In this document: positions 32,804 through 42,150 of the stretch, in pieces
Layout of the letters: every line of letters starts with the position of its first letter
Numbering within the stretch: position 1 is the first letter of the stretch
Assembly (NCBI GenBank): GCA_944739405.2
Contig: OX123193.2
Coordinates: 5,712,331 to 5,776,330 of the forward strand
Length of the DNA stretch: 64,000 nt
Source of the DNA: Euclidia mi
Lineage: Eukaryota > Arthropoda > Insecta > Lepidoptera > Erebidae
Direction of reading: 5' to 3'
Translations under genes and position numbers: made by a program
Notes under the pieces: model-generated
Seen by the model: the letters and a program-made list of their open reading frames with translations, nothing else
Told to the model about the DNA's origin: nothing
Databases searched by the model: none

Positions 32804-33284
32804 TAGTATTGTATAAAATCATCATCATCTAAGCCTTAAGACCTCAATTGATCATGGTCATGAGCTTTAATGCACGGTTACAACCCACTAAAGTTGATTT
32901 TACTGCCGCAAAGTTTTGTGATTTGCCAACGAGCAAACAATTTAAAACGAAATATTAATGAAAGCAATTAATTTGATATAGACATATTTAAAATATGCCG
33001 CTGTAGGTCCTTAATTAATACCCATTATTAATTTATAACTACCATACTATATGTGTGATGTCCTTCGTAGAAATTGGAACTTACCTGTGAACAAATAAAA
33101 ATATTATTAGCATTAAAAAAGTTTGGTCACATGTAAATTATTTTAAATTCAAGAGCACTGCATGGTAAAGTACATTATAATAAGTAAATACGTATGATGA
33201 TGAACTAATAATACAATCGTCACTAGGCCGGGATGTTTTAGGGAAAATACACGTAGCAAATAATTAAATTATCTTTGTTAAGTA
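32804..33284. other. Mostly unassigned, with dispersed repeat copy 2 at about 33000-33115
   Basis: On the minus strand 33000-33115 contains TTTGTTCACAGGTAAGTTCC and pairs with 5595-5720 as a diverged repeat. The rest is unassigned. Confidence 0.35.
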
Positions 33285-33520
33285 GCGGCGATAGCCCAGT
33301 GGTGTACGTAACTGACTGCCGAGACGATGGTTTCGGGTTCGATCCCCAGTTCTAAGTTATGTGTGTATTAAAAATGTTAATTATCGCGCGCTTAACAACG
33401 TGCCCGGTAGATGGCAATAGGCTCGCCCCCAGTTACATTGGGACCGAAACATAACTGGCGAAATATGGATGTGTAATACACCTCTGCCTACCCCTTCGGG
33501 GATAAAAGACGTGAAGTTAT
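33285..33520 (+). mobile_element. SINE family S-C
   Basis: GCGATAGCCCAGTGGTGTAC, GACTGCCGAGACGATGGTTT, CGGGTTCGATCCCCAG, GTTATGTGTGTATTAAAAAT, GTTAATTATCGCGCGCTTAA, then S-A-like GCAATAGGCTCGCCCCCAGT, AATACACCTCTGCCTACCCC, TTCGGGGATAAAAGACGTGA. It lacks a short segment after the B-box that other copies keep (GGGCTCACACCTCTGAC). Confidence 0.88.
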
Positions 33521-34059
33521 GTGTTTTTTGCTAAGAGACGAAAAACTCGATATCAAACCGTCTAGCCAGCGTCAACGCCAGCGTGGTACAGGTCGCCAAA
33601 TTTTCCTCTTTTAGGAAGAAATGGCCAATTAGTACACGCCTATGAGCAGCAGTGCACTGCAAAACGATATGATTGATTAATTAATTGCGTCGCACAACTA
33701 CTTCATAACTCTATTATAATTCGTGATAAATGATTATAAACTCATTCAAATCGCAAAAAAACCAAACAGGTTCACTGACTAATCCATTTAACTGAAGTTT
33801 GCGTCAGTAATTACAAAATTCTCGAAACTCACTCTCGCGAATAAGGCTTTTCAAATTACCTCCCAGCAATAAAAAGAACCACGGGGCAAGTTCAATTTGA
33901 AATATTGTGTGAACCAACAGGATCAAAAGCTCAGTTAAAGCAGAGAGTTTATACGGAGGTGCTAAAAATTTAAATAAACACTTTGATTTAAAGACAAATG
34001 TTTCATTCTGGACACATTGGTGTTTTTATTTCGTTGATTTATAACAAGCTGGACTTGAT
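33521..34059. other. Unassigned stretch
   Basis: No recognised feature. Confidence 0.3.
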
Positions 34060-34142
34060 GCTGAAGGCTGAGGACCGTGTACTGTAAGCTTGTTGGGAGA
34101 GGCCTATGTCCAACAATGGACTGCGATAGGGTTATTGAGGTG
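34060..34142 (+). mobile_element. RTE-like LINE ORF2 C-terminal end and tail, pseudogenic
   Basis: The frame reads KAEDRVL, stop, KLVGRGLCPTMDCDR, resembling the extreme C-terminus of lepidopteran RTE-type reverse transcriptase ORFs. The nucleotide tail GAGAGGCCTATGTCCAACAA continues with TGGACTGCGATAGGG. Only about 80 bp remain. Confidence 0.6.
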
Positions 34143-34145
34143 AGC

Positions 34146-34235
34146 ACGGATGACAGTGCTTCAAGCGGTGATCTCACCGTTTGAAACTGCGCCGAGTGTT
34201 TTGGATCCGATCTCCGCACGAGACGACAATTTATA
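34146..34235 (+). mobile_element. SINE S-E head, diverged
   Basis: GACAGTGCTTCAAGCGGTGA, ACTGCGCCGAGTGTTTTGGA, TCCGCACGAGACGACAATTT correspond to the S-E tRNA-like part. The body is not recognisable. Confidence 0.6.
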
Positions 34236-34481
34236 TTACCCACAATGCACTGTTTTGAGTCTCTGTATTCGTTGATCGAATGGTTGTAAAGTCATGCCAC
34301 GACATTAGGTACATTCGCACCAAGCGTGGCGAGTTCAGGAAAGCTTATCGTCTTGACGCGGTAGCCAGCTAAGATCATACTAAATCAGACCAGTAACAAC
34401 ATATTTTAATATCAGCAACACCAATCATCTGTAAACCAACCCTGTAGTCCACTTAGATAAGATCATAACATAATATTACTT

Positions 34482-34745
34482 AACTTCACGCCTTTTATAC
34501 CCGAAGGGGTAGGCAGAAGTGTAATACACACACACTTCGCCAGTTATGTTTCGGTCCCAATGTAATAGGGGGCGAGCCTTTTGCCATCTATCGGGCACTA
34601 ATTAAGCGAGCGATAATTTACATTTTTAATACACACATAACTTCGAAAAGTCAGAGATGTGTGCCCGGGGTACCTGGGGATCGAACCCGAGACCATTGTC
34701 TCGGCAGTCCGTTACGTACACCACTGGGCTATAGCCGGTTAGAGC
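34482..34745 (-). mobile_element. SINE S-C, full length
   Basis: Minus strand: GCTATAGCCCAGTGGTGTAC, GTAACGGACTGCCGAGACAA, GGTTCGATCCCCAGGTACCC, CTGACTTTTCGAAGTTATGT, AATTATCGCTCGCTTAATTA, GCAAAAGGCTCGCCCCCTAT, CTTCTGCCTACCCCTTCGGG and a GTGAAGTTAAGT end. Confidence 0.88.
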
Positions 34746-35040
34746 AGATCCTTACCCTTAATAATACTTATCCTACCCCAGTCCTTAGCAATGAAAACCT
34801 ACCAAAAGTTCTAAAGCGAAGGAAACTCACAAATTTTAGATAACAAGTAACAATTCAACTCTTAGTGATACATGAATAACGACAAACAGATTTAAGACGT
34901 CAACTTTACTAAGATTTCGTCAAAGCTAGAAAGTTTTTATGTCAAAACTTTTTAGACCCGACAGTAAAAATACTTAATTTATTTTGTTGGCAGTTATATT
35001 ATGACAGTTATGGGTAGTAATGTATGAAACGTATTATTAA
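34746..35040. other. Unassigned stretch
   Basis: No recognised feature. Confidence 0.3.
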
Positions 35041-35042
35041 AT

Positions 35043-35337
35043 ACTAGAGGATACGCGCAGCTGCACCCGCACATATTATATTTTTTTTTATAGACTCATG
35101 CCTGTAAGTATCCCCGAAGGGGTAGGCGAAGGTGTAAATACTACACCCACATTTCGCCATGAATTTTTAGGTCTCATTTAATAGGGGGCGAGTCTATTGC
35201 CGTTACCGGGCACATCACTAGACTCCGGGCTGCTACCACATGAGTATATATGCTACTGAGTATTCGGAAAAACCCAGTGACACTTTTGCCCGACCCGGGA
35301 ATCGAATCTGGGACCTCCGATCAGCAGTCGGGCAGCA
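35043..35337 (-). mobile_element. SINE S-A, head-truncated, within a Lep-type stub
   Basis: 35043-35075 (ACTAGAGGATACGCGCAGCT, plus strand) resembles the Lep-alpha start. S-A follows on the minus strand to 35337: GACTGCTGATCGGAGGTCCC, GTCGGGCAAAAGTGTCACTG, GTAACGGCAATAGACTCG, CCTACCCCTTCGGGGATACT. The first bases of the tRNA-like head are missing, and a short extra segment (ACCACATGAGTATATATGCT) sits near 35236-35255. Confidence 0.8.
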
Positions 35338-35700
35338 ACCTGTTAAATTAATTTGCCCAATAATTCATACAAACATCTAAATTTGGAATTTATTTAAATG
35401 ATCAGACTTATCCAGTTACCTATTATGAAACTGAGCGTAAGACTACTTAAATTAACATGCATGATGTTTACAAATCACAAGAGTTGAAAATATTTTAAGT
35501 ACTAAATGCCATGCTTGGTATTAATTTGTTAAAGTTACTAACGCCAACTGGGCACCTAAATAAATTGTTAACATAAATCACAATCATTAAGTATGCATAT
35601 TAAACTGTTTATTGTGTATCATTAAAATTATTAATATGAGTAAAACATAAAATATATGTTTCAATATTTTATATTGGAAACCTTAATTGCTACAATAAAT
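35338..35700. other. Unassigned stretch
   Basis: No recognised feature. An (AT)n run at 35702-35719 follows. Confidence 0.3.
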
Positions 35701-35719
35701 CATATATATATATATATTC

Positions 35720-35836
35720 ACACAACACCATCTAGTCCCAAACTAAGCAGAGCTTGTTATATGGCTACAAGATAATGGATAAACATACATAATTATATAC
35801 TTTTTTTGTAAATACATACATATTTTACATAGAAAT
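35720..35836 (-). mobile_element. SINE S-F 3' fragment
   Basis: Minus strand: TTTCTATGTAAAATATGTAT, A/T linker, GTTTATCCATTATCTTGTAG, GCTTAGTTTGGGACTAGATG, GTGTTGTG. The 5' half is absent, and an S-A SINE begins 7 bp away in the other orientation. Confidence 0.8.
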
Positions 35837-35842
35837 TATAAT

Positions 35843-36103
35843 TGCCTCCGTGGTCCAGTGGATAGCGTATGCGATTGCTAATCGGAGGTCTGCTATTGGT
35901 CCCGGGTTCGATTCCCGGGTCGGGCAAAAGTGTTACTGGGTTTTTCCAAATTCTCAGTAGCAGCACGGAGTCTGGTGATGTGCCCGGTAACGGCAATAGG
36001 CTCGCCCCCTATTACGTGGGACCTAAAAAATCATGGCGAAATGTGGGTACAATATAACACCTCTGCCTACCCCTTCGGGGATACAGGCCTGACACTATAA
36101 AAA
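35843..36103 (+). mobile_element. SINE S-A, full length
   Basis: TTGCCTCCGTGGTCCAGTGG, ATAGCGTATGCGATTGCTAA, GGTTCGATTCCCGGGTCGGG, AGTAGCAGCACGGAGTCTGG, TAACGGCAATAGGCTCGCCC, CTGCCTACCCCTTCGGGGAT, A-rich tail. There is a 12-bp insertion (CTGCTATTGGTC) before the B-box. Confidence 0.92.
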
Positions 36104-36157
36104 AAACCTTCTGATAGGTCAGAATTAATTAAACTTGTACCACCTACAATAACCGAA

Positions 36158-36194
36158 AATAAAGTCAATGCCACGAAATCGAATTCGTGGCATT
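36158..36194. repeat. 13-bp-arm hairpin
   Basis: TCAATGCCACGAA and TTCGTGGCATTGA face each other over 6 nt. Confidence 0.85.
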
Positions 36195-36216
36195 GAGTTA
36201 TTTTAGGTTATCGTAT

Positions 36217-36701
36217 GGGTGCTTGTAAACGGTGCATGTAGCTGGAGCAAGTAAAGGTGCGGGCTATACGCGTGAGTAATATGCGCAAGCTACTTGATCA
36301 AGTTACTCGATTGTACTTGTACGTGGTGCAAATAACTGGAGCAAGTAAAGACGCGGGCTACTTGCGCAAGCTGTGTGTACAAGTTATTTGTTCGTGGTCA
36401 AGAGCTAGGTACATGTGCATGCTATTCGCGCGGTAGCTTTATGACTTGAATCGCTTCAAAATATCTCGACGAACGAAAATTTTTTTATAATCATACGTTA
36501 AAAATGTAATTTTAACAAGTAACATGCGCGAGTGACCCGCGCGCGGCGCAGAGCATGCGAATTACTAGCGCGGGTGGCTCGCATTGGAATATGCTTGAGT
36601 CGCTGGACCCGCACATCTTTTTAAACGATATTTTTACGGTGCAAATAACCCGCGCAAGTGCCTCAACATGCTCAAGCTACATGCACCGTGTAGAAGCACC
36701 C
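36217..36701. mobile_element. 485-bp MITE with 33-bp inverted termini
   Basis: The left end, GGGTGCTTGTAAACGGTGCA onward (36217-36249), matches the reverse complement of the right end (36669-36701) at 30 of 33 positions. Inside, CTGGAGCAAGTAAAG plus GCGGGCTA occurs twice (about 36240 and 36333), and CGCAAGCT motifs recur. There is no coding capacity and no unambiguous duplication at the flanks (TAT left, TAA right). Confidence 0.7.
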
Positions 36702-36800
36702 TAAAAGCGTAGGTCGGCTACGACGTTCTACAGCCTGCTACGAATAACTGTAGAGCGCTACGAGCACTTGTAGCTAGCTACAGACTGTCGTAGCACGGGG
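36702..36800. repeat. CTACGA/TGTAG-rich satellite-like patch
   Basis: GGCTACGACGTTCTACAGCC, TGCTACGAATAACTGTAGAG, CGCTACGAGCACTTGTAGCT, GTCGTAGCACGG. Alternating CTACGA and TGTAG words at roughly 10-bp steps. Abuts the MITE; possibly part of another element. Confidence 0.5.
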
Positions 36801-37017
36801 AACGTTTGCAAAGGCAGTTATAAAGATTTACGATTTTTTAAATTATTATTTCTACTTGTGTTAGAAACGCAATTGCATGATATTATTTAACAACTATTCA
36901 ATTGACGATACACACATTCCTTGTCAAACCCATGACGCACACCAGTGACAGTTCAATGTATCCATTTGTGTGTTATCGCTTGCTAAACAATGAAGAAAAC
37001 ATTGAGACAAAACCTGA

Positions 37018-37537
37018 AAAATTGGGCAAGTGCGAGTCAGACTCGCGCACTAAGGGTTCCGTACCTTCATCTATAAAAGAATATCACGTTTGTTTTATGT
37101 TTACTTAAATATTTTTAAGTTTCTACCTGTTTATTAAGATCGAGTAACAAATTGCTTAAAAATTACGTTTGTAGTTTTAAATTTAATTATTTAATATTTA
37201 CTTTTTAAAATTTAATTATTTATTTTGAAAGGTAAAATACAACTACATATTCTGTGAGCATTTGAAGCGTCTACCTGTTAACGTTAGTAGTATTGAGCCA
37301 ACAATACGAAAAATAACACTTTATTTATTGTATGTGACCACCCCTAAATATTTTATTTTTTACATTTTTAGTATTTTTTGTTATAGCGGCAACAGAAATA
37401 CATAATTTGTGAATATTTCAGCTTTCTGGCTATCATGGTTAATCTGATACAGACTGGTCACAGACAGACAGGCAGACAGAGAGCGGAGGCTTACTACTAG
37501 GGTCCCGTTTTTACCTTTTAGGTACGAACCCAAAAAA
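37018..37537 (+). repeat. Dispersed lepidopteran repeat (GTGCGAGTCAGACTCGCGCA type)
   Basis: The start CAAGTGCGAGTCAGACTCGC and GGGTTCCGTACC are balanced at the end by GGTCCCGTTTTTACCTTTTA and GGTACGAACC. Between them lie TATAGCGGCAACAGAAATAC and CAGACAGACAGGCAGACAGA. I recognise this as a widespread lepidopteran repeat (general knowledge). The GGTTCCGTACC / GGTACGAACC ends are roughly inverted. Confidence 0.65.
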
Positions 37538-37895
37538 TCTGAGTATTCATGATGTTCTCATAAGATCGTAAGTATACACTTAGCCAGTAACCCTTTTCGT
37601 AGAGAGAAGAGACCCGTACCCATCAGTGGGATTATACACGGGTTGATATTGTAATAGGTAAATGATATTACATATTTTCACCCTTGTCCTCACAAAAACA
37701 ATCGAAAGAGAAAACCATTGTCGACAATGAACTACAACACAAACAAAACACACCATTAATTAAAGTTAATTAAAACATGACCTTTTCCATCGCTCCAATG
37801 CGTTCAAAGAGAGAAACATTATTAAACTAAGCATGTTAAGCACCTTGAAATGTTATTCAGTAAAATGATTAAGTCGTGTGTTGTTTATTAATGTT
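37538..37895. other. Unassigned stretch
   Basis: No recognised feature. Confidence 0.3.
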
Positions 37896-38678
37896 ATCGA
37901 AGTAATAGACCAAAGGCAGGATAGCCTACTGGATATCCTAATAGATTGCAGGAGGTACCGGGTTCGAATCCACAGCGAACATAACACTAACTTTAAGAAG
38001 TTATATGCGTACTGCATTGTTAATTATCGCTTGCCCCGTGCCTCGGAGAGCATGTTAAACCGGACGGTCGATCCCGGCTGTCAATGAGATCTTTGATAGT
38101 AATTAGGGAGGGGGGGTCAGTACCTCTGAATAAATTGACACTAGACTCATCATCCTCCTAGCGGTAACCCAGTTTCAATCTGGTGTCCGCTTACTAGTCT
38201 AACGAACACCTGTCTGACTGCCGCAACCCTAAGGGATAGCGATATGCCATGGTTTAGACTAGTGTCAGTGCATATAGAACGTACTGACGCCCTGTAACGA
38301 CTGTCAAAGATCTTCATGACAACCGGGACTGACGGCTTATCGTACACTCCGAGGCACGGGGCAAGCGATAATTAACAATTTAATACACACATAACTCTGA
38401 GAAGTCAGTGGTGTGCGCCGTGGATTCGAACCCGACACCCTCTGCGTGGCAGTCTGTTGGTATCTCCACTAGTCTATCGCTGCCTTATTTGTCACTTGAA
38501 TTGACACTAGACTAATCCATGAAATATTGAGAAACCCTTTGAGTTGCGAACGGTCGGACAACGTGTCGCTTGGTGGCAAAGCTAAGTCAGCTCATTCAGT
38601 CATAACCGGTTAGACTAGTAAATGGAACCCGGTATGCAACTGGGATAACGCTATGAGGATGATCGAAGTAATAGAACC
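37896..38678 (+). mobile_element. SINE S-B (outer copy), interrupted by a second S-B
   Basis: The outer copy is in two parts, 37912-38149 and about 38497-38661. GGCAGGATAGCCTACTGGAT, GGTTCGAATCCACAGCGAAC and GCCTCGGAGAGCATGTTAAA, up to AATTGACACTAGACT, resume as AATTGACACTAGACTAATCC, then ATGCAACTGGGATAACGCTA. Its own duplication is ATCGAAGTAATAGACC (37896-37911) against ATCGAAGTAATAGAACC (38662-38678). Confidence 0.92.
38150..38496 (-). mobile_element. SINE S-B (inner copy) nested in the outer S-B
   Basis: Minus strand: GGCAGCGATAGACTAGTGGA, GGGTTCGAATCCACGGCGCA, GACTTCTCAGAGTTATGTGT, GAAGATCTTTGACAGTCGTT, AAACCATGGCATATCGCTAT, GGTTACCGCTAGGAGGATGA. It is bounded by AATTGACACTAGACT on both sides, a 15-bp perfect duplication taken from the outer SINE. 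The inner copy keeps the canonical head and is less diverged than the outer one. Confidence 0.92.
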
Positions 38679-38846
38679 TTGCTGATTTCAGCATAATTGT
38701 TCCGGCTCAACCGGAAGGTCCAAAACAAATAGAAATATTTAGGTGATGGGTCTATGTCGCGTAATTGTTTGATAATATTGGTAAAGTACATTATATTTCC
38801 CTCGACGTTTTGCCATTTACATAACTTCTTATTCATAATAATTTCT

Positions 38847-39098
38847 TCACGCTTTTTATCCCCGAAGGGGTAGGCAGAGGTGTATTACACACCCTCACTT
38901 CGTCAGTTATGTTTCGGTCCCAATGTAATAGGGGGCAAGCCTATTGCCATCTACCGGGCACATTGTTAAGCGAGCGATAATTAACATTTTTAATATACAC
39001 ATAACTTCGAAAAGTCAGAAGTGTGTGCCTGGAGTAACTGGGGATCGAACCCGAGACCATCGTCTCAGCAGTCCTTTACGTACACCACTGGGCTATCG
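38847..39098 (-). mobile_element. SINE S-C, full length
   Basis: Minus strand: CGATAGCCCAGTGGTGTACG, AAGGACTGCTGAGACGATGG, GGTTCGATCCCCAGTTACTC, CTGACTTTTCGAAGTTATGT, TTAATTATCGCTCGCTTAAC, GTAGATGGCAATAGGCTTGC, TGCCTACCCCTTCGGGGATA. Confidence 0.88.
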
Positions 39099-39236
39099 TT
39101 TTGGCATTTACATGTGTACAAATTGTGAAAGCTTAAAAGTATTCATCAATAACAAAGTAAAAGATACACTCAGTAAGTTTACCAACTACCTAGAAATATG
39201 AAGAAACTGAAACATTACTATTACTATTTATAAGAC

Positions 39237-39281
39237 AGCATTAATATTTATTTACCCTAAAGGTAAATAAATATTAATGCT
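39237..39281. repeat. Perfect 20-bp-arm hairpin
   Basis: AGCATTAATATTTATTTACC (39237-39256) is exactly complementary to 39262-39281 across a 5-nt loop CTAAA. Confidence 0.92.
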
Positions 39282-40005
39282 TATTATTATAACAATTTCC
39301 TCTGGGCCTTATAAAATGCACTAGTGTTAGAAACATAGCTCTATCCTTTATAATTTACAGCAAAAAAATCCAACATGTAAAAACATATAATCACATCTTG
39401 TTTGAACGAACTCAAAACAAATAAACTACAATTTATTTCACAATCCACGCTTTTACCTCGAAGATACAAGCTGATTTAAAATTCTCGCACAAGACCTATA
39501 AAACTCGAAACTCACTGTGTGGTAGTATATTAATCTAACCAGTCATATATCGCTGCCTAAAATCCACAGTCTCTCATATATAACAATCTTGTTGCACGCA
39601 CAAATGAACGCACAAAGTTTAATTTCGTATTTTGATCAACCTTACACAATGGCGCAGCGCGAGCTGCCACGAAGCGAGGTCTTATAACACAGTAATTAAG
39701 TATTCCGCAGTTAATTTACTTTCAAATTTAAGATTCTCGATATCAAATTCTATCTTAATCAACGAACGTGACTCGGCAGCTTTTAGTGGCTTGCAAGTTG
39801 CCCGTCCACTCGCTACAAAGATAAGGGTCTCGTATTTGGTAAAACAATGTTTATGTTAAACATAAATTGAAACAAAACCGACTTCACGGCGTTATGAACC
39901 GCGGGACCGCAGGTTTCCGAGAAATACCTGCAGCTGTGGTACAAAGTAGAAGCTAATGACGTTAATTTTATATTATACTTATAATTTATATGTGTTTTGT
40001 TGCTC
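39282..40005. other. Unassigned stretch
   Basis: No recognised feature. Confidence 0.3.
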
Positions 40006-40095
40006 GAAGGCGGCTCAGGATCGGTCTGTGTGGAGATACTTGGGGACGATGTCCAGCAGTGAACGTCTTTGGGCTGACATGATGATGATGATCTG
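40006..40095 (+). mobile_element. RTE-like LINE ORF2 C-terminus and GATGATGATG tail
   Basis: One frame reads KAAQDRSVWRYLGTMSSSER, the recognisable last residues of lepidopteran RTE-type ORF2. GATGTCCAGCAGTGAACGTC and GGGCTGACATGATGATGATG follow. Severely 5'-truncated, as is usual for LINE insertions. Confidence 0.7.
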
Positions 40096-40526
40096 TTTTA
40101 TCTTTCACCTGTACAAATATTTGATTGGATTATTGTCTAAAATATATATGGGATACCTACTCGAAACAAAGATACGAGGTAAATCAGAAAAAGCAATTTG
40201 AAATTACTGCACCAAAACCATAACCCAGCAGATTTATAGATACTAGTAAGTATTTGCTTGTTATCTAATCTCGAAAACTAGACGAGGTCAGATAAGCAAA
40301 AACTCTAACCTGTTACATTATGTATCTTTTCTTCGCTTCGAGATCAAAAAAAATGTAGAGCCGATTAAAAGCAGAAGAAAAATATTTCAAAGATGTTTGT
40401 TTCTAGCATGTTTCGCAACGTTTTATGCTAATTATACTAATACTTAGTATCAATCTTATCAAATAAGCGTGAATATGTACCTACTAGTGTTGACTTAACC
40501 CCTATGTTCTATCAATCTCAAATTAG

Positions 40527-40560
40527 GTAGATAGATAATATTCTTTATTGCTCACCAATA
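40527..40560 (-). mobile_element. Short LINE 3' end scrap
   Basis: ATATTCTTTATTGCTCACCA resembles the start of 30001-30165. The MITE at 40563 follows immediately. Confidence 0.4.
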
Positions 40561-40562
40561 TA

Positions 40563-40923
40563 CAGGATGTCACAAGACCCATCACCAAGCCGAAGTCTAC
40601 TCGTTTAGAACATCATACCAAGTCATACTAAGCAAAAATAAAACCTGGGGAACAATTGTTTTTAAGGAAACACAATTTTTAATCCGCAATAAAAAGTGCG
40701 CCTGTGCAATTTTTGAAATCCTAACTTATCCATCGGTGCAAAGGACATCTATATGGGTTAATGCATCGATTTTGTACCTAATTACAAAAGTTGTATAGTA
40801 ACTTTGAGCCTCAATATGTCCTGAACCAGTAAAATCCCAGGTATGGTACCGAAGTCAAAAAATGTTCGTAATGATTGGTACAATATGGGATTCAGTTTTC
40901 GTTAAGGGTCTTTTTACACCCTG
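40563..40923. mobile_element. About 361-bp MITE, Tc1/mariner-like
   Basis: CAGGATGTCACAAGACCC at the left faces GGGTCTTTTTACACCCTG at the right, 15 of 18 complementary, with TA on both sides as a possible TA duplication. No transposase frame. Confidence 0.6.
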
Positions 40924-40929
40924 TATAAT

Positions 40930-41340
40930 TGAAACATGTACTTTACTAAATATAATAATAATAATATATATGTACTGACATTCAATGTACTGACATTAAT
41001 TATACGTATCTCGAATTACCTCGAGTACTTCCTATAGTCGACCCTAAATTAAAAGTATTTAAGCTGTTCTTTCAATATGATATAGATTTATATAATTAAT
41101 CATTTTTATAACATTTCCGAAATGAATGTTACAACATTTTGTCGTCTATCACAAGATACGACTTTAAAAAATAATCGACAACCACGTCGCTAATCCAGCC
41201 TTTCTTCTGGTACCTAGTGATCATATAATTCTACTACATGCTAGGGTGCATAGGGTTCCACCAAGAACTTAGGGTCCCAAGCCAAACTCACCTGCAAGTG
41301 GGGCACCTGCCGATCAACGGACGAGGCTCTGGCCAACAAA
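40930..41340. other. Unassigned stretch
   Basis: TGTACTGACATT is tandemly doubled at about 40971-40997. Otherwise nothing recognised. Confidence 0.35.
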
Positions 41341-41344
41341 ATAT

Positions 41345-41470
41345 CCCGATAAGCGGCAATAGGCTCGCCGCCATTACGTGGGATCAAAACACTGGCGAAA
41401 AGTGGGCGTTTAATATGCCTCTGCCTACCACTTCGGGGAAACAGGCGTGAGTCTATGTATGTATGTACTA
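41345..41470 (+). mobile_element. SINE S-A/S-A2 3' fragment
   Basis: GCGGCAATAGGCTCGCCGCC, ATTACGTGGGATCAAAACAC, TGCCTCTGCCTACCACTTCG, ACAGGCGTGAGTCTATGTAT. The ATGTATGTATGTA tail matches the S-A2 copy at 46961. Truncated at its 5' end. Confidence 0.75.
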
Positions 41471-41991
41471 CATGCTATATTTCTACATATCTCTATTTCC
41501 CCGTCATCCTTAGTCAAAGAACCATAAAGAAAAACTAAATCCTCATAACTATAGAGGGGTTATTCCGGCATCATATCATTCTACTACATATCTCTATCTT
41601 CCGGTCATCTAAAGTCAAAGAAGCTTATAAGTATGACATCAACAAATATCTTCCCGAAGATAACGTGAAGCATCTTTCAAAGCGAAGTGGAAGTCCTCGC
41701 AGAAAATCTCTCGCCAAACAATGGTTGTGGAGCGCAAACAAAATCGGAACTTATTTCGTGTGAGCCTAACGACCGGGGCTCGTGAGAGATTGATCAAATT
41801 CTATACGACACTTTCGCTTTGGTCCAAGATTTTGTTTATCATGTGTAAAATAGTATTTTGCATTTACATTTTACATTGAATATTTGTTGTTCTTTTGTTT
41901 AGTACGTGGTAAATGTACCGAAAAACATTTTGGAATCAGTATTAGTGACCACAAAAGTTTGAATACATAATTATATTTGGCGTATTCTGGA
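41471..41991. other. Unassigned stretch with a 38-bp direct duplication
   Basis: CTACATATCTCTATTTCCCC (41482 onward) and CTACATATCTCTATCTTCCG (41582 onward) each lead into a GTCAT...GTCAAAGAA block, about 100 bp apart. Confidence 0.5.
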
Positions 41992-42150
41992 TTCTGAATG
42001 TTCAGGAAACGACTAAGGTATATGGCTATACCTTTGGGTTGCCGAGGTCAGACAGGGACAGGTAGTCGCTCTGTGATATTCAGTCCTAGAAAGCGGACCT
42101 TGGGTTCTAACTGGGATAACGCTAGGAAAATGATGTTTTCTGAATGTTCA
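41992..42150 (+). mobile_element. 5'-truncated SINE S-B with 13-bp duplication
   Basis: S-B 3' part 42005-42137 (GGGTTGCCGAGGTCAGACAG, AGTCGCTCTGTGATATTCAG, CTGGGATAACGCTAGGAAAA). It lies between perfect copies of TTCTGAATGTTCA (41992-42004 and 42138-42150). Confidence 0.85.

Noticed and set aside
34146..34235. Tail of the LINE at 34060 continuing into the S-E-like head as one LINE
   Set aside because: The CGCCGAGTGTTTTGG block matches the S-E heads at 29368, 45088 and 63918, so it is a separate SINE remnant.
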